From contig JAJEKV010000027.1 in assembly GCA_021234155.1 (NCBI GenBank), positions 3,842,623-3,906,622 of the forward strand: DNA of 64,000 nt, read 5' to 3'. The notes beneath the pieces were generated by a model. It did not search any database. It was not told where the DNA came from and saw nothing but the letters and a program-made list of their open reading frames with translations. Below are positions 36,046-48,123 of this stretch, one piece after another (positions within the stretch are counted from its first letter, which is position 1; every line of letters starts with the position of its first letter). The stretch is from Isoetes taiwanensis. Its lineage: Eukaryota; Streptophyta; Lycopodiopsida; Isoetales; Isoetaceae. The position numbers and the translations under genes are program-made.

Positions 36046-36566
36046 CAAAAATGGACGGGACAAACAATTGTGGGAATTCTGTGGTAGTCGACTATGGCGC
36101 CTATCTATCCTACAGGCACAAAACACAAGGCAAAAGTGCGGTTCAACTCCTACATGTTTTCAAGCTATCTGCTCGAATTGATATATCAACTAATCCTAGA
36201 AATTCTAACCTATAAATGAGCGAAGTTAGAAGGATTAGGACGCTAATAATGAGTCTAACTGCACGTGTTTAAGCAAAAAGAAACGATCCAGAAGTTAGCT
36301 CCCTAATTGGGAATTTCTCACCAGTGGACATTATATAGTGGATCTAAGTGAACAGGTTAGGAACATATCAGATCCAGTTGAACAGGCTAGGAACAAAAGA
36401 AATGTTCGCGGCTTGGCCGCCGCGTAAATTTCTCGTAGGTATAAAATTTCAAACTATGAGGGAGTACAAAGTAAAAAATACCTGGGTCGCCATTGCGCCG
36501 TAGAATACACATAGATACACACACGTACACAACTTGAATTCTTTGCACAAGCTCTAGTTTTGCAAA
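36046..36566 (+). promoter_or_regulatory. Upstream region of the TGD3-like gene
   Basis: No gene in this ~520 bp. It contains an imperfect direct repeat ('gtgaacaggttaggaaca', about 36348-36365, and 'ttgaacaggctaggaaca', about 36378-36395) and a short inverted repeat (36399-36432, with GCGGC/GCCGC arms). I see no convincing TATA box at the expected distance from the start codon. Confidence 0.4.
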
Positions 36567-39212
36567 ATGGCCACGCCCCTTTCTGTTCCCATCACATCAT
36601 TCCGGCATAATTATGCAGAAAGGAGGCCATTCCTCTATGGCGCACAGGAGCATGTCGGAATTCGAACTACTATTTCCCTCATCCAAGGTCGTCTTACAGC
36701 TCCAAATGTTATTTGTTCTTGTAGTTCTACTCCTATCCCCACATCTACAGCTGCAGACAGCCCAATGGCGCTTCTGCTCCAGGTGATCTCTCTTATTTGA
36801 AACTCGCACAATCAATTTCACGTCTCTATTGAATAGATAAGTATCCTAAACCTTAATTTTGAATATTATTAGCAGCCCGATTCCAAAGAAGGAGATTATA
36901 GTTGTAATAGAGAAGCAGCTGGAAATGACTCTGAAGTATTTATAGAGTGCCGTGAGGTGTATAAATCGTTTGGGGAAAAGCATATTCTCAAAGGAGCAAG
37001 CTTCAAGGTAAGAGGAAAATATTTTTTTTTCTTGTTTCTCACTCTATTACTTGTCTATATGGTATGCCCAAACATGCTCTTTTCTTTTCGATGCTTATTT
37101 TAATTGCCACATTTATAACGACATCGCAAAGCGATTTACCATATTCTATAAAGTACATGCAATATTGCACATAGTTAACTTGGCTAAAGGCAGCAGTCAT
37201 TTTTTCTCCATGTTGTTCTCTGCAGTTTAGTTTTCTAATGTCAAAGACTATGTTATGATTTAAGTAGATTCGACATGGAGAAGCTGTAGGTATTATTGGT
37301 CCATCTGGCACTGGGAAGTCCACAATTCTCAAAATAATGGCTGGCCTACTTCTTCCTGACAAGGTGCTATATCTTTGTCAGTTTCTTTCCTTTAGAAATT
37401 GCTTTTCATTTTCTCTAGTTCTCTTTGAATGTGAAAATTTTATCTGTTGATTGTTTTCCAGGGTGAAGTCTATATACGTGGCAGGAGAAGGTGTGGCTTG
37501 GTTAGCGATGAGGAACTTCCTGGGCTGCAGATTGGGCTGGTAAAACTTTTGTTTCTCTTAATTGCTTAAGATACACAAGACAAACAAGAAACACAATCAG
37601 AAAATTAGTAACATTCTTTTATGAAAAGACAACCAATGTGATCTATGGGTTTTGGATTTTTGGACGTTTTCAGCGGCATTTTTTTCCCTTGGGAAGGAAT
37701 GGAATTAATCGCAAAGTAGAAATTGTTACATCAGATAAAGATCCTACATGGATCATTCGAAAATAAGCATAAAAAAAGCGGATATGAACTCTGCATGATG
37801 CTGCTCTAATCAGTCAGATTTCCATTGAGCACATAAAAAGAATCTCCCACAAATAAGCAGATGTATAGCAGATAAGTTGAAGCTGATTCGAGGAAGGAAG
37901 AAGCTTTCAGACTGATTCAGCATAGCCAGAAGGAAAGGATGCATCCATCACCTTGAAATACCTGAATTTTAGAACACTAACTGTGCACTTGGCTTCGAGA
38001 GTGTTTTAGTGGGACCTTGCACATTAAATTGCTGAAGTGCTTCAGTTGTACTCTATGGTCTGTGCAGGTTTTTCAAAGTTCTGCTCTGTTTGACTCCCTT
38101 ACAGTGCGTGAAAATGTTGGGTTCATGCTGTAAGTTGTCAATTGCTTCATATTTCACGTCATTTTTCTAACATCTTCACCAGTGGTCTTCATGGAGCATT
38201 TACAATTGATGCAGATACGAGCATTCCTCTCTTTCAAGGAATCATATTGCAAAGCTTGTGACAGACAGCTTAGCTGCAGTAGGCCTCAAGGTTGGTGTAG
38301 GATCCATGGTTGTAGAAGAGATTTTAATATCTGTACTGACCGGATAATTGACATGTCTGTAGTGAGTACAGACTATTTGTTTGTGCGTCAAGTAATGAAA
38401 AAATGTTTGAGGTTTTTATGCATTTCCCTTCTGCTTATGCATGACATGTGTAGCTGAAGTATTTTCCATCTTCTGCACCTTTATGACAAGTTTTTTATTT
38501 ATGTAGGGAGTTGAGGACAGGCTTCCATCTGAGCTATCTGGAGGCATGAAAAAACGTGTGGCATTGGCTCGGGCGATAATATCTGATGTAAATGATGAAA
38601 GCAGCGAGCCAGAGGTACAATTATTTTGATCATGAGGTTGCTAAGCTCAGCAAATATATTTTCATTTGGCTCTTTTGCTTGCATTTTCATAGCTATGCAA
38701 CATCGTAGAAGTTAAAGCCGTGTTCATTTTGTGTTTAGTTCTAAGTGTTGATGTTTATTTTGTAGGTTGTGATGTATGATGAACCAACTGCAGGATTGGA
38801 TCCCATAGCATCGACGGTGGTTGAGGATCTCATACGTTCTGTCCACATAAAAGGCCGTGATGCCAGTGGAAACCCGGGCAAAATTTCATCATATGTGGTT
38901 GTAACCCATCAACATAGCACAATACGAAGAGCTGTTGATAGGTAACAGCTTATGTCTAAATATTGACCCACCACTTATATACAAAAATGCTGACAAATGT
39001 GTTTCATGACATAAGGATTTTATTCCTTCACGATGGAAGAATTGTTTGGGAAGGAGCAACGGCAGAATTTGATACAACAGTGAATCCAATTGTCCGACAA
39101 GTAAGCATTTTCTGTATATGCATTTATGTTTTCTTAAAATCCTCACATATGATGTTGTTCCACATTGTTTTAGTTTGCTGAAGGGAGCTTGTCTGGTCCA
39201 ATACGTTACTAG
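36567..39212 (+). CDS. TGD3: TGD3-like chloroplast lipid-transfer ATPase
   Basis: ABC ATPase of the TGD1-TGD2-TGD3 complex, which powers ER-derived lipid import across the inner chloroplast envelope. Ten exons with GT/AG borders join in one frame to 355 codons: 36567-36782, 36876-37007, 37268-37363, 37462-37539, 38068-38129, 38215-38290, 38507-38614, 38766-38941, 39016-39100, 39174-39212. Exon 1 encodes a Ser/Thr-rich, weakly acidic leader fit for plastid targeting. Walker A is 'GPSGTGKST', the Q-loop '[13 protein letters not shown]', the signature 'LSGGMKKR', Walker B '[12 protein letters not shown]' and the switch 'VVTHQH'. The C-terminal '[12 protein letters not shown]' is TGD3-like rather than general ABC. 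Length is close to the Arabidopsis protein (about 345). No lesion is seen; it appears functional. The exon 2 acceptor could also be three bases upstream. Confidence 0.95.
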
Positions 39213-42200
39213 ATCTAGTCACATCGCCTCTGTACCTGGCGAGGGAACTCCTACTAACTTGTATACCTATGACTATGTTAAATGCCCACTGAGCAATGGC
39301 ATGATTGCCATGTCCATTTCATGTGTACCTGGAGGGTTTGTCACAGTTCGTGATGTAATGTCAGCTTACGTGACACTGGAAGACAGTTGATACTTGATAC
39401 TGAACGTCTTAAAAATCCAGTAGAGTTTGTGCAGTGAGAAAAACAAGTATGGCAAGTCAGCAACCATTTAGCAATGATAAGATTTTGAAACTTTGCAGCT
39501 TGTGCTCACAACCAGCAGAATGGATGATCCTCTAAATTCATCTACACTTCTTGTAGGTGTAACATTCCATTACCTGCGCAGGAGAATATTTTTTTAGAAC
39601 AGTTTCAGATTATGCTGAAGTGTGGTGATCTAGTTACCTTAAAATTGGAGGGAAAAGGTTCTTTACAAGATACAACATGCAAGGTTTCCATCAAGTTTTC
39701 AAGAGGAATTTACAATCCTTGGCATGTGTAGGTGAAAAGTTGTCTTGTGCAAGGAGCCAATGAGAAATGAGATAATTAGGACATTAGCTGAGAAATCGAT
39801 GAACTAATGGTATGAATAAGATGGTTGCAGGCTTCAGAGGCTTAGAGCACAACTGGAATTCTAAGAATGAGTTATGCTACAAACCATACACATGCCCAAT
39901 GCATCTAGTGATCTTATAACAAGCAAGGTCAGGCTCTGGGAACTAGATAACTCAGCTTGATTTAGAGAATGTGTTTCTATAGAAGCGTGGATATAATAGT
40001 GATGGTTATAAAGGAATAAAGAACAAGGAGTGCAGCTATGGAAAATGGTGGTAAATGGTAATGGTGGTAAATGGTATAGACATCTGTCTTACTTAAGCCA
40101 ATCATATATTTCTTCCTTCCAGATATCTTAGAAGAAAATGAGATGTTGCATGGCATAAAAGGTGACTCAGATTGAACAGGAAGGTCTGGCCAGAATGCAG
40201 AACTTAATTGTGCAGAACATTTTTGAGCAAGCAAACAGGACAGCTACGCTCAAATACTCAAGAGAGAGACTCCAGCAAGATGAGAATCCCTGTTAGTGCT
40301 GCATTACTTGGTAAAAATAGACATCAAATGATGGGGTCTTATATGTCAATGCTCAAAGGGTAGATTCTGCTAGATCTCCAGGCAATGCCTTAAGATTATT
40401 GTAATCAGGGGATTTAACTCCATTAAATATTGGCGCATGTTCCTAGAGCCAATGCAATGCAAGACTGAGACTGGTAATGAAGGATATGGATGCTAAAAGC
40501 ATACAAGAGGTCCCTACACTTCACTTGCACTCCTGTGTAATGAATAGTTTGGGACAAAATGCATTGTGTATTGTATTATTACTTGTAACATGGCAGTTCG
40601 CGTAATCAACATTAATTTATGCATCTTAGTGCTTTCAACATGACTCTGTAGATTTTAAAGCTTCCATTAAGTTCTAAATATCATGTCGGCATCATTATAA
40701 TGAGTTCAATAAAAGTATGCATGATAGGTCCATTCTTAGTGCAATCTTACAAACTTTCTAGGTCCAACCAGATGGAAGTTTGCTTTTATGAGGAGAGAGA
40801 AAATTATGAAGTTTAGGCTGAAATTCCCCATATGCAAAATTCATTGAAACTACCTGTTTCATTAAATAGGGATGTTAATGTTTCAGCAAATAGAGTGGTT
40901 TACCGTCTTTTAAGCATCAAATAGAGTTCTTTGAAGCATCAAATCCATGAGAAATAAAAATGCAAACCATCATATCATTAGGTAATTCCAAAAACGTATT
41001 TCTCCTTAATCTTAAAGCGCTCTAACAAACTGTAGTCGTTTTTTTTAGCAAACTAAAAAAACAATAACATTCCAATTCAAGCATTGAACATAAAGGCCAA
41101 AAATATGGGCATGCACGTGGCAGCCATCAGAGAGAATACAAAGAGCTTAAAGGAGGATCCCAAAACCAATAACTAAAGAACGTTGTTCTGGAGGGCACCT
41201 TGGAATTTGGAGCTGCTATATGCCCAGCGCCTGCAATGCCTCTCTTTTCTTTAAAAGTATCACAAGATGCATGTTAGGTTATCAGATGCTAGGTTAATAT
41301 ATGTTTATTCCATTCTTATTGAGTTTATAATCATTCTTTTGCTGCCCCGCCCTTGATCATTATGCATCATGATGATTAGTTAGAACTCTCTATAAGGGTA
41401 GAAGAACCAACATAGAAGTATTATACTCATAGCATAGCGTTCTTCGTTCTTAAATAATGTGGCTCTCATATCACATCACACCTGTGGTCGTGTATCATGC
41501 TTTGAGGGATTAGGTCCTTGGACACATAAATGTGTTCAAGACTGTAGGCACGTACTAATGGAGATATAAGCTAGAGATAGTATAAAACTCACCTGCATTT
41601 TCTATCTAGTTGAATGGTTTTGACCTGCTGCCAGTTCCTATACTCTTGTATTGGAATAAACAATTGAATTAGGCAGAGGGAGATAGTGAAGAAGTCCATC
41701 TAACCATGCATCCAAGGGACATTCAATGTCCTGTACTTAAGGGTGATATATGGGCTCTGTTACAAATTCCCTGTTGGAGTTTATGCCCATGGTTTGCCCT
41801 TGAGTATGATTTAGTAGACCCTATTTGCAAAAGGTCTGAGAGAGGGGTAAATGATGTGCATTTTCCTAAGGCATGTTCTTATGCCAGCTTATCATTCTAC
41901 CATATCTCTGTTTGACATGGAAGCCACGAACCTTTGCTTGAGGATCAACCATCCGTAGATTGATAGTGAATTAGATTTATTATTATTGCTATTTTATTCT
42001 TGTTATTCATGGTTGAGTTACTTTATGATGTGCATGCATACTCTGATTTTTAGATATTATGACAAGGGCTGTTCACTTTTGGGTGTCATACAAAATGTGT
42101 CTGCATCCTCATAAGGAATCAGATAATACTAATTTTTAGTAGAGCACATCCTCATTTAGGTAAGAGAACGACAAAATTCATGATTTCTTTGATCAGCTCT

Positions 42201-42240
42201 TGCAACTGCACTTAAAAAGCTTCTAGATTAATTTGTTTAG
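39213..42240. other. AT-rich intergenic stretch after TGD3
   Basis: I see no gene. Short frames (for example 41706-41915) lack domains. A short 'ggtggtaaatggtaat' repetition lies at about 40045-40077. The 3' UTR and poly(A) site of TGD3 should lie in the first few hundred bases but no signal is decisive. Confidence 0.5.
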
Positions 42241-42249
42241 TTTTTAAGT

Positions 42250-42685
42250 TGATACTCAGTTATGAAATTTAGAATCCATAGGTCCCAAAGAGTTCGGAGC
42301 TGTATGATTGGGCCCATCAGTTACACCTGTTAAAAGTCTTGGTGGAGCGTGTTCTTCTATACGGGGTCGAAGTCTAGTGTCCGGTAGTGTCCCTTGCGAT
42401 CTGGAATGACTTGGATCAGGTGCAAAAAGTATTCTTCGCACATGCATTGGGAGTAAAGTCCACGGTCCCATATCAAATCCGATTATAGGAGACAGGTTTC
42501 TTGCCTCAGAAGGTGGACAATATGGACAATGCTCGTCTCTCCAACTTGACTTACACCATGGCAATAGAGCCGCAGTCCCTCAAGCCCAGCTGGAGGGAAA
42601 AGGGAGCTCAATGGCTAGCCAGATGGATTGTGCAGGAGCACAAGTGTATACAGATGCAAACGAATGTTCGCATTGGTAGATGTTG
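42250..42685 (+). pseudogene. RTE-like LINE fragment (ORF2 C-terminal part)
   Basis: Translation on + gives 'VLLYGVEV', a stop, 'VSLAIWNDLDQVQKVFFAHALGVKSTVPYQI', a stop, then 'VDNMDNARLSNLTYTMAIEPQSLKPSWREKGAQWLARWIVQEHKC'. This parallels the minus-strand LINE at 44729-45070 ('QKAFLVRALGVKFTVPYQI', 'VVNMDDARLPNLAYIMAMGLQCLKACWREKRAQWLARW'). A stretch of about 12 residues in the middle is deleted. It is a short, dead fragment of the same family. Confidence 0.8.
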
Positions 42686-44104
42686 AGATGGAGGAATCTC
42701 CTGTGCCTATACAATCAGGCATTGTATAGATGTAGGGGACATCAAATACACTTTTGTCACATATTATTTTCCAATCTATTACAACTTATAATAAAGACAA
42801 CCAACCATAAGTTACCACATGGCATAGCTTCATGTGGTGCTGGCATCATAATCTTACCAACACCACAATACATAATAAAAAAAAATAGGAAAAGGAAGAA
42901 AAAAACATGACAATGTTGCCATCATCACCTTGGAACCATCAACAATAAGCAATGCATAGAGCAAGGCATGCATGGCTGTTGACCCAAATCTATATCATAA
43001 CAAAATAATAAACAATAACATAATAAATCAGAAGCAAGGTCAATAACGATAGCCGTTCATATAGTTTCTCCACAGCATCTCATAACACCTGTTGTGTCAG
43101 GTCAATAATCCTCTTACCCTGCTCATCCCAGCCTTCATACTGATAGCTTCACTGATAGTGGTCCTACAATAACGTTTAAGGGCTCGTCACCTTCAATAAT
43201 TCTAAATATGGAACGACGACTCCAGGTTTACATTCAAAAAATGCACTCTCTTTAATCATTGAAGCAAAAACCTTAGATAAACAACTAGAAGAGGAAGGAG
43301 GAGAAGGGGCCGAAGGCCAACAATCTCCTCCTAAGTCTGCGACACCTCCTGATTAAAGAGTACATGAGAAACAACAATTTTTGAAGCAAAGCTAGAAGAA
43401 TCATTTGCATGATTTTTTCAAGTACATAAAGCACAAAGGGAAAATTCAAGAAAACACAACTACTAGGTAAGCGCACTGTCAGCTCCGAGAAACTGTAAAA
43501 GACCCACAAAACAAAATGAAAGAGTTCCAAGCTACAAGTCACGACCTCCAAGAACAAAGAGCAAGCAAAAAGATTGAACTATAAAATTCTTATCTTGTAA
43601 TTTGTACTACAAAGCAATATCAAAGATAACAATACATGTGAAAATCCTCCGAACAAGGGCGGGCTGCTACTGCAGCCTAGATTTTTCCATCATGCACCAA
43701 GCCAAGTCACAACTGTCACCGGATTTGGGCGATTCCAAACGACAATACCAAGCCAGATATGGCATGGATTAGCCAAATCACAAGGCAAATCCGTCATGCA
43801 AATCTGATATGCAAGATATACATGTGCCTGATTTAGACGTCGCCAAACTTTCCAAAAAAATAAAGAAATAAATAAATTTCTCAAACCATTGCCTAAATGC
43901 CAATGGCATTGTATTTGCCATACTCGTAAATCCTAAAGAACACCAAGCGTATGAAAATACATCCAAACCCTAATATCATGTAACATAAGATTTGGCAACA
44001 AAAAAATCCAAAATAGCGACCCTAAAAATCTATAGGTTCAAAACCATTAAAATTTTGGGCCTTGTCTCCCACTTTGCAAGATAATAGCAATGGCTACCTT
44101 TTTC
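42686..44104. other. Gene-free stretch
   Basis: No supportable gene on either strand; the frames at 43285-43557 and 43690-43966 show no domain. The sequence is A-rich on + with no clear repeat borders. Confidence 0.5.
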
Positions 44105-44202
44105 TTTAAGAAAGAAAGAAAAAAAGAAAGAAAGATTTTTATCGTCCACTAAGACCAATCGGCCTATGGGACCCAGAAGGAGCGCGACAAACTTATTACT
44201 GT

Positions 44203-44500
44203 CCGACATTGAGGATGAATCTCATACCCTTCAAAGTTGCCTAGCATATGATCAAATCCAGACGCGCTATGTTGAGTTGGTCAGGCCTGGCCAGCCACTA
44301 CATGTGGCATTGAGCACAGCTTTCGTACGGATGCTGGGATCATACCTTCAGGAGGTCATGGACATGCGAGATCAGCTATGTCCTCGGGCACACATTTGAC
44401 ATGTACATATACATATATTTCATGATGATGTATACCTGTACAGTATGGCAACATTCTTATTACTGCCACAGTTTTTCCCTCGAAAACCCTTCGGGGCGGG
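44203..44500 (+). other. Inverted segment inside the RTE-like LINE
   Basis: The minus-strand ORF2 runs to 'CQCGQMEV' and stops at 44501. Its continuation, 'DIEDESHTLQSCLAYDQIQTRYVELV', is on the plus strand from ~44203, followed by 3' UTR and the left half of an ENE-like hairpin ending at 44500. The right arm of that hairpin is on the minus strand just outside (44188-44201). Flipping 44203-44500 restores both the reading frame and the hairpin. Confidence 0.8.
44449..44500 (+). ncRNA. ENE-like hairpin, copy D (broken by inversion)
   Basis: Left outer arm 44449-44465, U5 tract at 44472-44476, CCCUCG, AAAA and the CCC-UUCG-GGG cap are present up to 'ggcggg' at 44500. The second U-tract is lost at the breakpoint, and the right outer arm ('acttattactgt' on +) is at 44191-44202, on the other side of the inverted segment. 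As it stands it cannot fold as an ENE. Confidence 0.7.
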
Positions 44501-47500
44501 TTAAACTTCCATTTGGCCGCATTGACAAAGCCTGTCCTAGCGTGACTCACCAATCCATCTGCCCATCTCAATTCGAAGATGATGTGCCCCTGTGCGAATG
44601 GAGGCAATGAGTCTGCACCTTTTCATAGGCAAGTGGGTACGCAGGTAGCATTGCGGGCCGCATTCCAATGTGGGATTTATGTGGCGTTGGTAGTATGCTA
44701 TTTTGACCTATTCAAGGGCATTGGCATCCTAGAGCTTGTTGAGGAAGCAAGCGTCAAGATATTGCCTTAAGCTATGGCAATCTGCATTTGTTTGCACACG
44801 TACGCACCTGTGCTCCTGCACATTCCATCTAGCCAACCATTGAGCTCTCTTTTCCCTCCAGCAGGCCTTGAGGCACTGCAGCCCCATTGCCATGATATAA
44901 GCTAGGTTAGGGAGACGCGCATCGTCCATATTGACCACCTTCTTAAAATAGACAATGTGGCGATCAAGGGCCGCCCTATAAAGAGGCAAGAAACATGTCT
45001 CCTGCAATAGAATTTGATATGGGACTGTGAACTTCACCCCTAGTGCTCGTACCAAGAAGGCTTTCTGCACCTACTCTAAGTCATTCCAGGTAGCGGGCCC
45101 CATACTTCAACCCCGTATAAAAGGACAGGCTCCAATAAGACCTTGAACAAGTGCGATTGATGGGCCCAATTTCATACAACTCTGCTTTATGATTATTGTT
45201 TTGCATCGTATATAGTGCCTTCCAGCCCGCCGTCACTCGTAGCCGTATGGATGTGTCCATGTGCATAATCGAAGGAAACTCTACTCCCAAATATTTTTAT
45301 GTGGGTGCCACTTCCACATTCTGCCCTCGGTAACTGAAGGAGGGGATACTCAGCTGACGTGAAGATGATATGAGGACCACCTTAGTCTTGGCCAGGTTGA
45401 CGCGCATATCAGTCGCTTGGCTGAATGTGTCCAGGGCATTGAGATGGCACTGCATGTCCGCTGGTGTGTAAGCTAGGAGGTCCACATCATCAGCATATAT
45501 TAACTGCCTGATGATCTGATGTAGAAGGTGAGCTCCATCACCCCCATTATCAGCAAGCCAGCTCTCCAACTGATCAATGTAAAGCCCAAACAATGTTAGG
45601 GAGGGAGGGCAACCCAGATGAACCCCGATACTACTATCAAATGGTTGGCTTGTCGGCTGCAACCATTCCGAGCATCTCTCATATAATCTGTACACTGCAT
45701 TCTGCAAATCTACAGGAACCCCCAGTTGTCGCAATCTTGCGCATAGTTTTTCCCGAGGCACAGTGTCAAACGCCTTCGCAAAATCCACGAAGCAACAATA
45801 TAGGTCCTGCCGGCGGTTCCTGCTGTCTTCAGCCAAAGTCCCCAACGTGAAGATGTGGTCAATGGTTGAGTGCCGGGGTCTGAATCTTGCCTGGGTGAGA
45901 ACCCGTACCTCTGTTGCCTCTGCCCAACCCATCAATTGCTGCTCGAGAATCCCAGCGAGCAGTTTTGCAAACACCGAACTGACCATGATTGTTTGCTAAT
46001 TGGCTGGGTAGTGCGGGTCACCTGCCTTATAGATGGGAACAACTCTGCTATTGGTCCACTGCAATGGGGAGCCTTCCTGTAATGCCTTGTTGAACAAGGC
46101 AGTCAGCACTGGTACTATGGATGGCCCTGCCCACTTGAGCAATTCTGCCTGCATACCATCCAGGTCTGGCGCTTTCCCATTGGCAAGATGTTGTAAGCCA
46201 TGGTCCATGTCTGACTCTGTGATTTCCAGCACTGGGCCTTCTTGCAGGGGTAATGCTGCCTTTGCACCTGAGGCTCATATAGATGTTGCAAGTATTGCCT
46301 CCACTGCTCGGGAGTGATGTTTCCTATGGGCTGTACTGGCTTTCTGAGAACCCTTCGCCAGAAGGTCCTGGGTTTATGTTCCAAGAGGTAGAACATTTCC
46401 CTTTGATTCGCTGTGATGTATCTGGCTTTCTTAGCTTTAAGGAAGACGCAATACTGTCTGACTGCATGTGGGCGTAAAGCAGGGTCTGTAACCTGGCGGA
46501 GCCAGCATTTGTGTTCCTTCCACTCTGCATTAAACCATTGATTATGGGCGAAGGTTGTGGTCCTGGAGGTCCGTCAAAGGCGGGTTATACCAAAGCACCT
46601 TTCCGCAGCAGTTCTAAGCACATGGCCTGTCCGTTGCTCTAGTGTAGGGTACTGCAAAATTTCTGCCAAGTCATCTACAAGCATCTGGGCATATAAGCCC
46701 TGCATGTTCATAATCCAATCGCAGCTGAGGCATGTGAGGAGTTGTCGCACAGGGGGTTCGCACAACCTGCGAAGCCAGCTTCAAGTAAAGTGGTAGGTGG
46801 TCTGAATTGATCTCTTCTTCCCTATTAGATGTTCCCATCTGGAAGTGCTTGACAACATGCACATCCTGCTTAGGCAACAACACATAGTCCACCACACTAG
46901 ATCCTCCCCCCTGGTTTTCCTGCCTGCAAGTGCTCTTGCGGGTAGATGGCCACTGTGCCAGTCCATTGCAGATTATCAGGTCAAAGATTCCACAGAGCAA
47001 AAGCAATTGCCTACCATAGCGCATGACCTGATTGTCATCTGATGTCTGTGGCCAAGCTCCTTATGCAGGACACAGCTGCAATACATCATCAGTCAAGGGA
47101 TCAAATCTCATGGGTTGTTCTACCCCGGTGCATGCATTGAAGTCTCCAAGGAGTACGACACTGCCCAACTGCTTATGCTATTGTATGTCATCATATAGAT
47201 CGACATAGGGGTCCACCCTATCCACATCCGAGTGGGCGTGATAGAAGTTGCTTCCTGCATGTAGAAAGTACCAGGCTGCCACAAAAAGAGGTCTGCTACC
47301 GCAGTTTTGCACATGCACCCATAGGTACCAGTTGTGGCTGTCTGTCTTGAACAAGGAGATTGATCGTGCCAATCTTGTCCGGTGGTAGTAGGGCAACCCC
47401 CCACCCCCCAATGCCCCCGCTTTCCTGTGCAATCATTGAAGATTGAGTAGCGCTAGTATCCTGGAAAGTGGAGTATCTTGTGTCCTGCATGCTCCCATGT

Positions 47501-47599
47501 TTCCATGAGGAAAATGAGATCCATGTCTGCGGCAACCAAGTTGAGACTATCTCCCTTCTGGCTAATTTAGCAAATTCTTGCATGTTATATAGATTGTTC

Positions 47600-48123
47600 A
47601 AAGCTGTGGGCAAAGGAGGAAGAGCGGGCAACATCCACTTTCCTTTGTTGCAACAAAATCCATTCACCTCTACGTTGAGCAGTGGGATATGACAATACGT
47701 GCACCTCTTATTCCACGAGCACATCATATACGTACGACGTATTGCCTTATTCATGTGCTGTGCACGAGATCGCCAATGTGTCGAGGCGCTTGCAAGACTT
47801 ACCACATGTGAATCTGAATCTGAATCGCCTCCTGCACAGACTTGTTCAACATATTCTCTTTCTTCTAACATACCTTCGGTGCGTTCTTTATAGCGTTGCC
47901 TTTCTTTTTCTAGTAATCTCCCCTTGGCTTCTTCAGTTAAGCCTGCTCGCAATGCTCTTCTTGTTTCTCGCCTTTTTTCCTTATCTGCCTCAGGCTCGCG
48001 TGCACGAAGTTCTCTCTTCCTCTCTCGTATTCTCTTCCTATCTTCTTCAGGCACATTAGCAAACCACTCTTTCCGAGGCATAATTCCAATACCAACGGAT
48101 CTCTTTATATTTTGATATAGCAA
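47600..48123 (-). pseudogene. Helitron Rep/helicase N-terminal fragment fused to LINE
   Basis: From the ATG at 48121-48123 on minus, an Arg/Glu-rich charged region ('RKRIRERKRELRAREPEADKEKRRETRRALRAG') is followed by 'CTYCHIPLLNVEVNGFCCNKGKWMLPALPPLPTAL'. A C-x2-C pair, a CC pair and 'LP.L...P..L' are the features I associate with the region before the Rep domain in plant Helitron proteins. No HUH nuclease or helicase follows: the frame passes at ~47600 into the 5' part of the LINE endonuclease region and stays open to 47296, giving 275 codons. The Helitron was therefore interrupted by, or joined to, the LINE. Confidence 0.6.

Larger units (their letters stand above)
44105..47600 (-). pseudogene. 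RTE-like LINE with short-tandem tail, internally inverted
   Basis: Read on minus: AP endonuclease from ~47570 ('LVAADMDLIFLMETWEHAG', then 'GRQLLLLCGIFDLIICNGLAQWPST', 'VVDYVLLP' and 'SDHLPLYLKL'), then reverse transcriptase ('LANGKAPDLDGMQAELLKW', 'FVDFAKAFDTVPREKL', 'HLGCPPSLTLFGLYIDQL', 'LIYADDVDLL') and the C-terminal part ('KYLGVEF', 'RTGAHHLRIEMGRWIGESRQDRLCQCGQMEV'). Several frameshifts and stops kill it. The 3' end lies at 44105-44190: '(TTTC)n' tail preceded by 'gggtcccataggccgattgg' on minus. The segment 44203-44500 is inverted (separate entry). The compact endonuclease-RT plan and microsatellite-like tail are RTE-type; ordinary plant L1s have poly(A). Confidence 0.8.

Noticed and set aside
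36399-36432. Inverted repeat upstream of TGD3 as a regulatory hairpin
   Set aside because: Only five GC pairs plus five AT pairs with an asymmetric gap; not distinguishable from chance.
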